From positions 27,396-91,395 of the forward strand of contig NZ_FNFB01000030.1 of the NCBI RefSeq assembly GCF_900100395.1: a stretch of DNA of 64,000 nucleotides, written 5' to 3'. This document shows, in pieces, positions 40,876 through 49,427 of the stretch. Position 1 is the stretch's first letter. Each line of letters starts with the position of its first letter. Below the pieces are notes generated by a model. It made no database searches. It saw only the letters and a program-made list of their open reading frames with translations, and had not been told where the DNA came from. The DNA comes from Nonomuraea maritima. Lineage in GTDB: Bacteria > Actinomycetota > Actinomycetes > Streptosporangiales > Streptosporangiaceae. The translations under genes and the position numbers were made by a program.

Positions 40876-43800
40876 ATGGCTGGTGAGAGCGGTGGGGGCG
40901 GGCTGAAGTTCGCCGTGCTCGGTCCGGTCCGCGCGTGGCGAGACGGCCGGGAACTCGACCTCGGCACCCCGCTGCAGCGTTCCATCATCGGCATGCTGCT
41001 GCTCAGGGAAGGCCACGCGATCACCCCCAACGAGATGATCGACGGGGTGTGGGGCGAGGACGCCCCTCCGCGGGCGCTCGGCGCGCTCCGCACGTACGTC
41101 TCCCGGCTCCGCACCGTGCTCGAACCCGACAGACCGGCCCGCTCGCGTCCCGAACTGCTCACGTCCATCGGCCGCGGGTACGCCCTGCGCCTGCCCGCCG
41201 ACGCCCTCGACCTGGCCCGCTTCGAACGCGACGTCGCCGCGGCCGAGACCGCCCGCAAGGCCGGCCGTACGGACCAGGCGGCCCGCCTGCTACGCGCCGC
41301 ACTCGCCCTGTTCGAGGGCGAGCCGCTCGCCGGGGCCGTCGGCCCGTACGCCGAGCACCAGCGCGACCGCCTGATCGAGCGGCGCATCAGCGTCGTCGAG
41401 ACGCTCATGGACGTCGACCTGCAACGCGGCGACCATGCCCGGGTCGTCCCCGAGCTGATCGCGCTGACGGCCGACCACCCGCTGCGCGAGAAGCCGCGCG
41501 CCCAGCTCATGCTGGCCCACTACCGCTGCGGCCGGCAGGGCGACGCCCTCGCCGTGTTCACCGAGACGCGCGAGGCCCTCGTCGAGGAGCTCGGCGTCGA
41601 GCCTGGCCCCGAGCTGAGCGCCCTGCACCAGCGCATCCTGGCCGCCGACCCGACGCTGCTCGCCCCCGCCGAACTCTCCGACGAGCACGCCGACGAGCCC
41701 GCGGACGAGGAGCCGGCGCCCGCGCACGAGCTCCCCCGTCCCGCCCAGCTGCCCGCCGCCGCCGGCGACTTCACCGGCCGCAAGGAGGTCACCGGACGGC
41801 TGCGCATGCTGCTGTCGGCGCAGTCGCCGTCCGAGGGCCTGCCGGTCGTGGCGATCTCCGGCATCGGCGGCGTCGGCAAGACCGCGCTCGCCGTGCATGT
41901 GGCCCACCTGGTGGACGACGCCTTCCCCGACGGCCAGCTCTACGCCGACCTGCGCGGCTACACCGACGAGGCCACCAGCCCCGAGTCGGCGCTCGGCGGT
42001 TTCCTGCGCGCGCTCGGCATCCCCGCCGACGTGATCCCCGACGGCCTGGCGGAGCGTTCCGCGCTCTACCGCTCGATCCTCGCCGACCGGCGCATCCTCG
42101 TCCTGCTCGACAACGCCCGCGACGCCGAGCAGGTCGGCCCGCTGCTGCCCGGCTCCACCGGGTGCGCGGCCGTCGTGACCAGCCGCGTCAAGCTGGCCGA
42201 CCTGCCCTCGGCCAAGCTCGTCGACCTCGACGTGATGGAGCCCGACGAGGCGCTGTCGCTGTTCTCCGCCGTCGCCGGGGCCGAACGCGTCTCGGCCGAG
42301 CACGGCGCGGCCATGGACGTGGTCGCCGCCTGCGGCTTCCTGCCGCTCGCCGTCCGCATCGTGGCCGCCCGGCTGGCGGCGCGGCCGTCGTGGACGGTCG
42401 CCTCGCTGGTGCCGAGGCTCGCCGACGAGCAGCGCCGCCTCGACGAGCTCCGGGTCGGCACGATGGCCGTCGAGGCCACGTTCGCCCTCGGGTACGGCCA
42501 GCTGGAGGCCGTCCAGGCCCGCGCGTTCCGGCTGCTGTCGCTGCCCAACGGGCCGGACATCGCCGTCGACGCGGCGGCGGCCGTGCTGTCGATGAGCATG
42601 CTCGACGCCGAGGAGGTGCTGGAGTCGCTGGTGGACGCGAGCCTGCTGGAGGCGCCCGCGCCCGGCCGCTACCGCTTCCACGACCTGCTCAAGCTGTTCG
42701 CCAGGCGTGTGCTCGACCGGACCGAGCGCCCCCAGGCCATGACGATGGCACTGCGCCGCCTGCTCGGGTTCTACCTGGCCTCCGCCCAGTCGGCGCACCG
42801 CCTGGCGTACGAGGGCAGCATGATCCCCGACAACCTGGTCGTGGTCGGCAGCGGCCGGACGTTCGCCTCCGCCGAGGAGGCCGTCGCCTGGCTGATCGCC
42901 GAGGGCGACGCGCTGTTCGCCGCGATCAACCAGGCCGCCGCCGCCGCGCGTACCGGAGATCAGCTCCTGCCCGCCGCCGACCTGCTGGTCGCGATGGAAC
43001 CGCTGCTGGAGTCTGGCACCCACACGCGCGAGTTCGACCAGAGCACCCGCGCGGTGCTGGCCACCGCGCAGCGGATCGGCGACCGCGCCTCCCAGCTGCG
43101 CGCCCGCTACGTGCTGGGCCGCGTGCTGTTCGCCGGCAACCGGCTGCGGGACGCCGAGGAGCACTTCAGGGCGGTGTACGACCTGTCGCTGGCCCGCGGC
43201 GAGCAGATCGTCACCGGCGAGGTGCTGAACGCGCTCGCCGTCGTCGTCGGCCGACAGCGCCGCCACACCGAGGCGCTCGCCCTGTTCGACGCCGCCATGC
43301 GCTTCTACCGCGACCACGACGTGCCCGCCGGCGAGGCGCTGGTGCTCAGCTACTCCGCGCGCGAGCACCTGGGGCTCGGCCGTCCTGATGACGCGATCGC
43401 CGCGGCCGAGCGGGGCCTCGCGCTCTTCACCGAGATCGGCAGCGGCGCCGGCACCGCCCGCGCCCGCTACCACCTCGGCATCGTCCTGTCGCGGGTCGGC
43501 CGGCTCACCGAGGCCGTCCACCACCACGCCGAGTGCCTCGCCTTCTTCCGGGCCGGCAAGCAGCGAGTGTGGGAGCAGCGCGTGTGCTCCCGGCTGGCCG
43601 AGACGCTCATCGCCGCCGAGCGCTACCCCGACGCCGTACGCCACGCCGAGCAGGCGCTGCTGGTCTCGCGCGAGATCGGCCACCCGTACGGCGAGGCGCT
43701 CTCGCTCACGGTGCTGGGCCGGGCGCTGCGCGGCCTCGGCAACGCGGCGCGCAGCCTCGACTGTCTACGGCAGGCGTTCGACATCTTCTCCCGGCTCGGT

Positions 43801-43914
43801 GCTCCCGAGGCCGGCGACATCAAGGCCCTCCTCGACGCCGCCGCCGTCGCCGACCTCTCCCTCGCCGACCCCGTCGCTCATCCCGTCGCCGCTGATCCCG
43901 TCGTCGAGTCCTGA
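40876..43914 (+). CDS. AfsR/SARP-type regulator with BTAD, NB-ARC and TPR domains
   Basis: A 1012-residue pleiotropic regulator. The order is an OmpR-type winged helix (about 8-95, FAVLGPVRAWRDGRELDLG), BTAD (about 100-245, LARFERDVAAAE...), a Pro/Glu-rich linker, an NB-ARC ATPase with GIGGVGKTALAVHVAH (about 328-343), ILVLLDNARDAEQVGPLLPG and CGFLPLAVRIVAARLA, then about six TPRs to the end. The ATG at 40876 is preferred because the domain starts there; ATG 40840 lies in the promoter palindrome. Such proteins activate secondary-metabolite genes, but no cluster adjoins it, so it is an orphan. Confidence 0.92.
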   Translation: MAGESGGGGLKFAVLGPVRAWRDGRELDLGTPLQRSIIGMLLLREGHAITPNEMIDGVWGEDAPPRALGALRTYVSRLRTVLEPDRPARSRPELLTSIGRGYALRLPADALDLARFERDVAAAETARKAGRTDQAARLLRAALALFEGEPLAGAVGPYAEHQRDRLIERRISVVETLMDVDLQRGDHARVVPELIALTADHPLREKPRAQLMLAHYRCGRQGDALAVFTETREALVEELGVEPGPELSALHQRILAADPTLLAPAELSDEHADEPADEEPAPAHELPRPAQLPAAAGDFTGRKEVTGRLRMLLSAQSPSEGLPVVAISGIGGVGKTALAVHVAHLVDDAFPDGQLYADLRGYTDEATSPESALGGFLRALGIPADVIPDGLAERSALYRSILADRRILVLLDNARDAEQVGPLLPGSTGCAAVVTSRVKLADLPSAKLVDLDVMEPDEALSLFSAVAGAERVSAEHGAAMDVVAACGFLPLAVRIVAARLAARPSWTVASLVPRLADEQRRLDELRVGTMAVEATFALGYGQLEAVQARAFRLLSLPNGPDIAVDAAAAVLSMSMLDAEEVLESLVDASLLEAPAPGRYRFHDLLKLFARRVLDRTERPQAMTMALRRLLGFYLASAQSAHRLAYEGSMIPDNLVVVGSGRTFASAEEAVAWLIAEGDALFAAINQAAAAARTGDQLLPAADLLVAMEPLLESGTHTREFDQSTRAVLATAQRIGDRASQLRARYVLGRVLFAGNRLRDAEEHFRAVYDLSLARGEQIVTGEVLNALAVVVGRQRRHTEALALFDAAMRFYRDHDVPAGEALVLSYSAREHLGLGRPDDAIAAAERGLALFTEIGSGAGTARARYHLGIVLSRVGRLTEAVHHHAECLAFFRAGKQRVWEQRVCSRLAETLIAAERYPDAVRHAEQALLVSREIGHPYGEALSLTVLGRALRGLGNAARSLDCLRQAFDIFSRLGAPEAGDIKALLDAAAVADLSLADPVAHPVAADPVVES

Positions 43915-44174
43915 GTACAGCTCGTCGTCCAGACGTGTCATCCACACATGGTTGATCAAGGCTGTCCTTGGGGCGTGTTCCTCGCGTCGATGGTCAGCCC
44001 GGCCGGCCATCTTGGCCGCCACGCGTCGCCAGGGGCCGGTGATCCGGATGCCCCGCGTGGCGGCCGGCCGCCTCACACAGACGGCCGGCCGGACCCGACA
44101 CGGCCCTCGAACCCCCAGGTCCGTGTCGTGCCCACACCCTGCACCCGCCGGGTTGACGTCCGATCAACGGCGGA
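43915..44174. other. Intergenic region between convergent genes (260 bp)
   Basis: No gene is supported. GC-rich inverted segments around GGCCGGCCATCTTGGCCGCC (44010-44030) and GGCGGCCGGCCGCC (44057-44070) may form hairpins ending the two facing transcripts, but no U-tract is seen. Confidence 0.4.
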
Positions 44175-45578
44175 TCAAAGCAGGAAATATCCTTCCGCGA
44201 TGAGCGGCCTGACCGCGTCCGCGTCGGGGATCTCGCCCCCGCCGACCAGCTCGGCGATCACGTTGAGCAGGGGGCCGAGCGCGAGCTCGCCGTCGCACAC
44301 GCCCGCCAGCGCGGCCTCCACCGTGCCCACCTCGCGGCTACGGCGCAGGCCCTGGGTCTGGCGGAGCACGATGCGGATCGGGTCCTCGGCCCCGGGCAGC
44401 CCGATGCGCTCGTCGAGCAGCCCGTCGGCGGTGCGCAGCAGCGCCGACCCGAGGTCCTCCGCCCGGTGGGCGGTCGCGACGGCGTCGAGGACGGAGTCGA
44501 CGTAGTCGCCGACGGGCAGCACGACCTGGTGGTCGAGGTGCTCGACGCGGACGACCGGGTCGAGCGTCTGCGCGTTGCGCAGGGTGATCCAGCCGAATCC
44601 GACGCCCTCGACCCGCTGCTCGTCGAACCAGGCGAGCCAGCGGTCGTAGTGCTCGGCGTAGGCGGGGGTGCCCTGCTCGGCGGCGTCGCGGAGCCACAGC
44701 TCGACGTACTCGGCCGGGTCCTGCACGTCGCGCTGGACCACCCAGCCGTCGCAGCCGGTCTCGCTCAGCCAGCCGCCCACCCGGTCGTGCCAGTCCTCAC
44801 CCTTGACGTGCAGCCAGTTGGCCAGGAAGTGGGCCTGGCCGCCGGGGTTGAGGTGGCGGGGGGTGCGGCGGACGAGGTCGCGGCAGAAGTCGTCGCCCGC
44901 GCCGCCCGACTCGCGGTAGGTCAGCTTCTGCTCGCGCGGGGGCGCGACGACGAACGGCGGGTTGCTCACGACCAGGTCGAAGAGCTCGCCCTCGACGGGG
45001 TCGTACATCGATCCGGCACGGGCATCGACGCCCGAGATTCCGGACAACTCCCAGCTGAGCCGGGCCAGCTCCAGCGCTCGCGGGTTGAGGTCGGTGGCCA
45101 CGATCTGCTCGGCCCGGCCGTCGAGGTGGAGCACCTGCACGCCGCAGCCGGTGCCGAGGTCGAGCGCGCGGCCCACCGGGCGGCGGGTGACGAGCTGGGC
45201 CAGGTTGGCCGAGGCGCCGCCCGCGCCGACGACGTGGTCGGGACGCAGCACGGGATCGCCGGGACGCACTTTCCTGTCGGAGACGACGTAGCCGCCGGTC
45301 TCCCACGGCTGCAGGTGCACGGTCGCGCTGACCTGGTCGCCGTCGGCCGTCACGAGCCCCGACTCCAGCACCTCCGGCGCGACCGCCTTGGCCGGGACGG
45401 GCACGCCGAGCCACCACAGCCTGACGAGCGTGGCCAGCGGGTCGCCGTCGTCGGTGGCGCGCAGCGCCGGCACGAGCTCCTCGCGGGCCAGCGCGGAGGC
45501 GGCGACGACGCCGAGCCGGTCGCGTACGCCGTCGATCGTGTAGCCGGAGCGGAGAAGATGATCGCGCAGTCGTTCCAC
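44175..45578 (-). CDS. DUF7059/HemK-like class I methyltransferase
   Basis: A 467-residue protein. The N-terminal 130 residues (LRDHLLRSGYTIDGVRDRLG...) form the DUF7059-type domain. The methyltransferase core has GRALDLGTGCGVQVLHL (motif I), ATDLNPRALELARLSW and the NPPF motif in LVVSNPPFVVAP, typical of enzymes methylating amide or exocyclic nitrogens, such as PrmC. The C-terminal 170 residues lack known motifs. Actinomycete homologues are annotated simply as methyltransferases; the target is probably a protein or nucleic acid. Confidence 0.85.
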   Translation of the reverse strand: MERLRDHLLRSGYTIDGVRDRLGVVAASALAREELVPALRATDDGDPLATLVRLWWLGVPVPAKAVAPEVLESGLVTADGDQVSATVHLQPWETGGYVVSDRKVRPGDPVLRPDHVVGAGGASANLAQLVTRRPVGRALDLGTGCGVQVLHLDGRAEQIVATDLNPRALELARLSWELSGISGVDARAGSMYDPVEGELFDLVVSNPPFVVAPPREQKLTYRESGGAGDDFCRDLVRRTPRHLNPGGQAHFLANWLHVKGEDWHDRVGGWLSETGCDGWVVQRDVQDPAEYVELWLRDAAEQGTPAYAEHYDRWLAWFDEQRVEGVGFGWITLRNAQTLDPVVRVEHLDHQVVLPVGDYVDSVLDAVATAHRAEDLGSALLRTADGLLDERIGLPGAEDPIRIVLRQTQGLRRSREVGTVEAALAGVCDGELALGPLLNVIAELVGGGEIPDADAVRPLIAEGYFLL

Positions 45579-45726
45579 GAGTCCATCTTTTCACCGCGGA
45601 TGCGCACGCATGGTCGGATACCGAGAGTGTTCAGACTGTTACCGAAACGCCAAGTGTTCTGCAAGCGCGGGACAAGCGAGGCGCGATATCTGTAGAGAAG
45701 CCACCACGTCGCGCGAGGAGCGAGCC

Positions 45727-46029
45727 ATGCTGATCCCCTGCCTGGCCTGCGAGTCCAGATTCGGGCCCGAGGAGTACTTCGGCGCCTGCTCCGACTACAA
45801 CCGCGGCCTCGACCTGGTGTCCTGGACGTGCCCCCGCTGCGGCAACCGCGACGACGTACGCGTGCTGCCCGGCGAGCTGGGCTTCGGCTACCCCCACCGG
45901 GGCCGGTTCGACGTGCACGACCGGCTGCGCGTGCCGGGCCTGCGCCGGCACCGGGGCGACCTGCGGCTCGACATCTCGCTCGACCACGCGAGCTGGCGCG
46001 TTCCGACCCGCGTCAGGCAGCCCGCCTGA
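45727..46029 (+). CDS. Small zinc-ribbon-like protein (100 aa)
   Basis: A 100-residue protein from ATG 45727 behind GAGGAGCGAGCC. Cys5, Cys8, Cys35 and Cys38 form two CxxC pairs (MLIPCLACES and WTCPRCGNRDDV), with an extra Cys21, suggesting a zinc ribbon. The C-terminal half is Arg/His-rich (VPGLRRHRGDLRLDIS). I do not recognise a family. It stands between a divergent methyltransferase gene and a convergent TetR gene. Confidence 0.65.
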   Translation: MLIPCLACESRFGPEEYFGACSDYNRGLDLVSWTCPRCGNRDDVRVLPGELGFGYPHRGRFDVHDRLRVPGLRRHRGDLRLDISLDHASWRVPTRVRQPA

Positions 46030-46038
46030 GGGGGCGGC

Positions 46039-46635
46039 TCAGTCGGCGGGCTGGCGCAGGCTCTGCCAGGCCGCCTCGCCCAGCCCCCTGATCTCCTCGT
46101 CGGTCGGCGTGTGCGCGCCCGCGAACCACAGGCGGCACATCTCCTGCGCCGGGCCGAGCCACAGCACGTAACACATGGTCGGGTGGACGGGCTGGAGCAG
46201 GCCGTTCTTCATGTGCGGCCGCCACCAGTCGGAGACCTCCTTGAAGAACCCGCGCCGCGCCTCGGCCACCTCCGCGCCGCCTGGCTCGTGCTTGCGCGGG
46301 GGCCGCTCGCTGACCAGCAGCCTCGCCCGTTCGGGGTGTTCGCCGGCCCAGCGCATGTGGAAGGCCACCACGGCCTCGATGCCGGAGCGGGCGTCCTCGT
46401 GACTCACCAGCTCGGCCAGGAACGCCTCCTGGTACGCGGTGAGAATCTCGGCGTACAGAACCCCGAAGACGTGCTCTTTGCTGGCGAAGTGGTGGTAGAA
46501 ACTGCCGACGCTGACGCCGCTCTCCTCGCGGAGGCTGGCCAGTGTGGTGGCGGAGACGCCGTCCTGGCTGAACCGGCGGAGGGCGCCCTCGATGATGCGG
46601 GTGCGGCCGTCGCGTCCGTTCTTGACACTCTTCAC
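46039..46635 (-). CDS. TetR-family regulator
   Basis: A 198-residue TetR protein: IIEGALRRFSQDGVSATTLASLREESGVSVGSFYHHFASKE, i.e. the HTH between RFSQDGVSA and VGSFYHHFASKE, followed by a ligand domain with QEAFLAELVSHEDARSGIEA. GTG 46635 is supported by its overlap with the stop codon of the GNAT gene (GTGA), so the two are co-translated. A perfect dyad CACACC-N6-GGTGTG (46633-46650) covers the start region and may be an operator, though it lies inside the GNAT reading frame. Confidence 0.85.
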   Translation of the reverse strand: MKSVKNGRDGRTRIIEGALRRFSQDGVSATTLASLREESGVSVGSFYHHFASKEHVFGVLYAEILTAYQEAFLAELVSHEDARSGIEAVVAFHMRWAGEHPERARLLVSERPPRKHEPGGAEVAEARRGFFKEVSDWWRPHMKNGLLQPVHPTMCYVLWLGPAQEMCRLWFAGAHTPTDEEIRGLGEAAWQSLRQPAD

Positions 46636-47147
46636 ACCGACAATGGTGTGCCACCAGAACGTTGTTCCGCAAATGGAGGGGCCGAGTCGATCATAGCGGT
46701 TACTTCCACCGAACCGGAACTGACCGTCATTCTGGCCTCCGGCCAGCGCCTGCGGATGAGCCGGAGCACGCGCCGGTTCTCGCCCATCACGTCCATGCCG
46801 ACGGTCCTCGCCCCCCGTAAGGACGCCCGCAGCAGCAGGGTGTCGATCAGCCGCGACCCGAGGCCGCGCCCCTGCCAGGCGTCGGTCACCACGACCGCGA
46901 TCTCCACGTCGCACCAGCCGCCCCGGTAGCTCATCGCGTGGCCGACGATCTCGCCTGTGTCGTCGGTGGCGACGAGCGCGTCGCGCCGCTCGTCCACGGC
47001 CAGCAGGGCCCGCACGAGGCCCGGTACGGGCGCGGCGACCCCCGTGAAGAAGCGGAGTGTCTGGGTGTGCAGCGACAGCCCGGCGAGGAAGCGCCTGATG
47101 CCTTCCTCGTCGTCCGGGCGGACCGGGCGGATCTGGGTTCGTTGCAT
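46632..47147 (-). CDS. GNAT-family N-acetyltransferase
   Basis: A 171-residue acetyltransferase: IRPVRPDDEEGIRRFLAGLS at the start and VVVTDAWQGRGLGSRLIDTLL, the acetyl-CoA-binding loop (QGRGLG), in the centre; VGMDVMGENRRVLRLIRRRW follows. It resembles the single-domain GNATs related to the acetylating module of acyl-CoA-synthetase-like proteins. It begins the GNAT-TetR operon and is divergent from the HxlR regulator, sharing a 58-bp promoter region. Confidence 0.88.
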   Translation of the reverse strand: MQRTQIRPVRPDDEEGIRRFLAGLSLHTQTLRFFTGVAAPVPGLVRALLAVDERRDALVATDDTGEIVGHAMSYRGGWCDVEIAVVVTDAWQGRGLGSRLIDTLLLRASLRGARTVGMDVMGENRRVLRLIRRRWPEARMTVSSGSVEVTAMIDSAPPFAEQRSGGTPLSV

Positions 47148-47168
47148 GGACTCAGCCTGACGGCGACG

Positions 47169-47199
47169 CCTGAGTCTGTCAATCGAACTCAGGTATACT
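47169..47199. promoter_or_regulatory. Shared promoter/operator of GNAT and HxlR genes
   Basis: A perfect 7-bp inverted repeat CCTGAGT (47169-47175) / ACTCAGG (47187-47193) with an 11-bp spacer, directly before a -10 box TATACT (47194-47199) for the HxlR gene. TTGACA on the minus strand (47183-47178) can serve as -35 for the GNAT operon. The dyad is a good candidate HxlR site. Confidence 0.65.
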
Positions 47200-47205
47200 G
47201 CTCGG

Positions 47206-47670
47206 ATGAGCCTTCCCTTCCGGGTGACCAACTGCTCGATCGAGCGCACCCTGGGCATCGTCGGGGAGAAGTGGACCTTCCTCGTGCTGCGCGAGGCGTT
47301 CAACGGCGTACGCAGGTTCGCCGACATGCAGGCCCATACCGGCGCGCCGCGCCAGGTGCTGAGCGCGCGGCTGACCCGCCTCGTCGACGAGGGCCTGCTG
47401 CGCAAGGAGCCCTACCGCGAGCCCGGCCAGCGCCAGCGCGACGAGTACCGGCTCACCGAGAAAGGCCGCGACCTCTATCCCCTGCTGGTCTCGCTCATGC
47501 ACTGGGGCGACCGCTACCTCGCCGACGACGGGCCGCCCGTGCAGCTCACCCACCGCGACTGCGGCGCCCCCGTCGAGCTGCGTTTCCGCTGCGCCGACGG
47601 GCACGAGGTGGCCGGCCCGCGCGAGGTGACGGCCCTGCCGGGGGCCGGGGCCCAGCTCGAAAGCGCCTGA
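47206..47670 (+). CDS. HxlR-family winged-helix regulator
   Basis: A 154-residue protein. The family signature CSIERTLGIVGEKWTFLVLREAFNGVRRFADMQ is present (CSIERTLGIVGEKWT followed by RRFADMQ), then LSARLTRLVDEGLLRKEPY for the recognition helix and wing. A C-terminal extension of about 45 residues contains two Cys (HRDCGAPVELRFRCADGHEV), which could sense redox or bind metal. It is divergent from the GNAT-TetR operon. Many HxlR proteins respond to electrophiles or aldehydes. Confidence 0.9.
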   Translation: MSLPFRVTNCSIERTLGIVGEKWTFLVLREAFNGVRRFADMQAHTGAPRQVLSARLTRLVDEGLLRKEPYREPGQRQRDEYRLTEKGRDLYPLLVSLMHWGDRYLADDGPPVQLTHRDCGAPVELRFRCADGHEVAGPREVTALPGAGAQLESA

Positions 47671-47721
47671 GCAGGGCGGCCACGTTCGGGGGCACCCCAC
47701 GTGGTGCCTACCCTGGATGGC

Positions 47722-48519
47722 GTGTACCGGTTCCTGCTGACGCCCCGATGGATCGCGCTCCACATCGTGGTGCTGCTGGTCATCCCCGCCTTCGTGCTGC
47801 TCGGGCGCTGGCAGTTCGGACGCTTCGAGGAGCGGTCCGCCAACAGTGAGCGGGTGACCGCCAACATCGAGGCCGCCCCCGTGCCACTCGATCGCCTCGC
47901 CGCCCCCGACCGGCCGGTCCGCCAGGACGACCGGTTCAGGCAGGTCACGGTCACCGGCACGTACGACCCGGCCCACGCCCTCGTCGTACGCCGCCGCCCC
48001 CAGGAGGGGCGCAACGGCTTCTACGTCCTCACCCCGCTCGTCACCGGCCAGGGCACGGGCGTGATCGTCAACCGCGGGTGGGTGCCGGCCGGCCCCACGG
48101 CCGACGCCCCGCCCGAGGTGCCCCCGCCGCCCACCGGCCAGGTGACGGTGACCGGACGGCTGCGACCCGGCGAGACCGAGGAATCGAGCGGCATCACCAA
48201 CCGCTCCGGCCTGCCGCCGGGTCAGGTGCTGCTCATCGACGCCGACGCGATCGGCAAGGGGCTCCCGTACCGGCTGGTGGGCGGCTACGTCGAGCTGACC
48301 GCCCAGCAGCCGGAGAGCGCCGCGGCACCCGCGCCCGTGCCCGCGCCTGACGTCGGCGCGGGCGGCGGGCTCAACCTCGCCTACGGCATCCAGTGGTGGC
48401 TGTTCATCGGCATCGCGATCGGCGGGTGGATCCTGATGATCCGGCGCGAGGTGGCCGAGCGCCGGGCCGCGGACGACGCGTCGGCCACGCCCAAGGAACC
48501 CGAGGGCGCGGCCAATTAG
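47722..48519 (+). CDS. SURF1 family cytochrome oxidase assembly protein
   Basis: A 265-residue protein with one N-terminal transmembrane helix (about 10-32, WIALHIVVLLVIPAFVLLG) and one near the C-terminus (WWLFIGIAIGGWILMI), enclosing an extracytoplasmic domain with DRFRQVTVTGTYD and VIVNRGWVPAG, the SURF1 signatures. SURF1 helps insert heme into cytochrome c oxidase. GTG 47722 gives the typical actinobacterial start VYRFLLTPRWI. The C-terminal tail is charged and variable. Confidence 0.93.
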   Translation: MYRFLLTPRWIALHIVVLLVIPAFVLLGRWQFGRFEERSANSERVTANIEAAPVPLDRLAAPDRPVRQDDRFRQVTVTGTYDPAHALVVRRRPQEGRNGFYVLTPLVTGQGTGVIVNRGWVPAGPTADAPPEVPPPPTGQVTVTGRLRPGETEESSGITNRSGLPPGQVLLIDADAIGKGLPYRLVGGYVELTAQQPESAAAPAPVPAPDVGAGGGLNLAYGIQWWLFIGIAIGGWILMIRREVAERRAADDASATPKEPEGAAN

Positions 48520-48529
48520 GGTATGGGGC

Positions 48530-49273
48530 ATGATCCGCCACATCGAGTTCGCCAACCTGTGCAACTTCCGCGACGTCGGCGGATATGCCGCCAAGGACGG
48601 GCAGACCGTGCGGTGGCAGCGGCTCTACCGGGCCGATTCCCTGGGGCTGCTCGCCGGTGACGACCTGACGTCCTTCCAGGCGCTGCGCGTACGCAACGTC
48701 ATCGACCTGCGGCACCCGTTCGAGGTCGACAGGAACGGACGCGTCCCCGAGGCCGAGGGCCGGCTCTACCAGAACCTGCCGATCGAGGGACGCCCCTGGG
48801 ACGTCGCCTCCTACGACGCCAGGACCGACCTCGCCCGCTGGCTCGCCGACCGCTACCTGGAGGTCAGCGAGGACGGCGTCGCCAACCTCAGGACGGCACT
48901 CGAGACCGTCGCGCGGGCCGACAACGCGCCCGTGGTCGTCCACTGCGCCGCCGGGAAAGACCGCACGGGCGTCCTCACCGCGCTGGTGCTGGCGCTGGCG
49001 GGCGTGAGCGAGGACGACATCGTGGCCGACTACGCGCTCACGGGCCTCGCCACCGAGCGCTTCGTCGCCGGCTGGCGCCGCCGGCACGGCGACGTCGACC
49101 TGTGGCCCGGCTTCGGCCTCGCGCCGCCCGAGGCCATGCGGTTCTTCCTCGCCGACCTCGCCACCAGGCACGGCTCGGTGGAGAAGTACGTCACCGAGAC
49201 GCTCGCGCTCTCCTCCGACGCCGTCGGGGAACTGCGCGCACATCTGCTGACTGAACCGACCGAGCAGGGGTAG
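48530..49273 (+). CDS. Tyrosine/dual-specificity protein phosphatase (PTP-like, MptpB type)
   Basis: A 247-residue phosphatase. The P-loop HCAAGKDRTG gives catalytic Cys139 and Arg145 (CX5R), with the Lys-Asp inside the loop typical of the lipid/tyrosine phosphatase LipA/MptpB group. The N-terminal NLCNFRDVGGY is the family opening. There is no signal peptide. It begins 10 bp after the SURF1 stop, so the two are probably co-transcribed. Substrates may be phosphoproteins or phosphoinositides. Confidence 0.9.
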   Translation: MIRHIEFANLCNFRDVGGYAAKDGQTVRWQRLYRADSLGLLAGDDLTSFQALRVRNVIDLRHPFEVDRNGRVPEAEGRLYQNLPIEGRPWDVASYDARTDLARWLADRYLEVSEDGVANLRTALETVARADNAPVVVHCAAGKDRTGVLTALVLALAGVSEDDIVADYALTGLATERFVAGWRRRHGDVDLWPGFGLAPPEAMRFFLADLATRHGSVEKYVTETLALSSDAVGELRAHLLTEPTEQG

Positions 49274-49390
49274 AGGCGAGCCGGGCCCGCACTGCGCGAT
49301 GCGGGTTCGCAAACCCCCCGGGATCGTCACACATCCCCTCCCGACGGTCCCGGGCCGGGGTGCTCGGATACCCAACGGATACGCCGCAGC

Positions 49391-49420
49391 TTGTTCGACG
49401 TTATCCCGTCGTCGTACGGT
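49391..49420 (+). promoter_or_regulatory. Probable leaderless promoter of the amidohydrolase gene
   Basis: TTGTTC (49391-49396), 18 bp, TACGGT (49415-49420). The -10 box ends 7 bases before GTG 49428, so the transcript would begin at the start codon; no ribosome site precedes it. Confidence 0.5.
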
Positions 49421-49427
49421 TACGTGC

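Noticed and set aside
43948..44505. A 185-codon plus-strand frame after the AfsR-type gene
   Set aside because: Its second half is antisense to the DUF7059 methyltransferase; Ser/Pro/Arg-rich with no domain.
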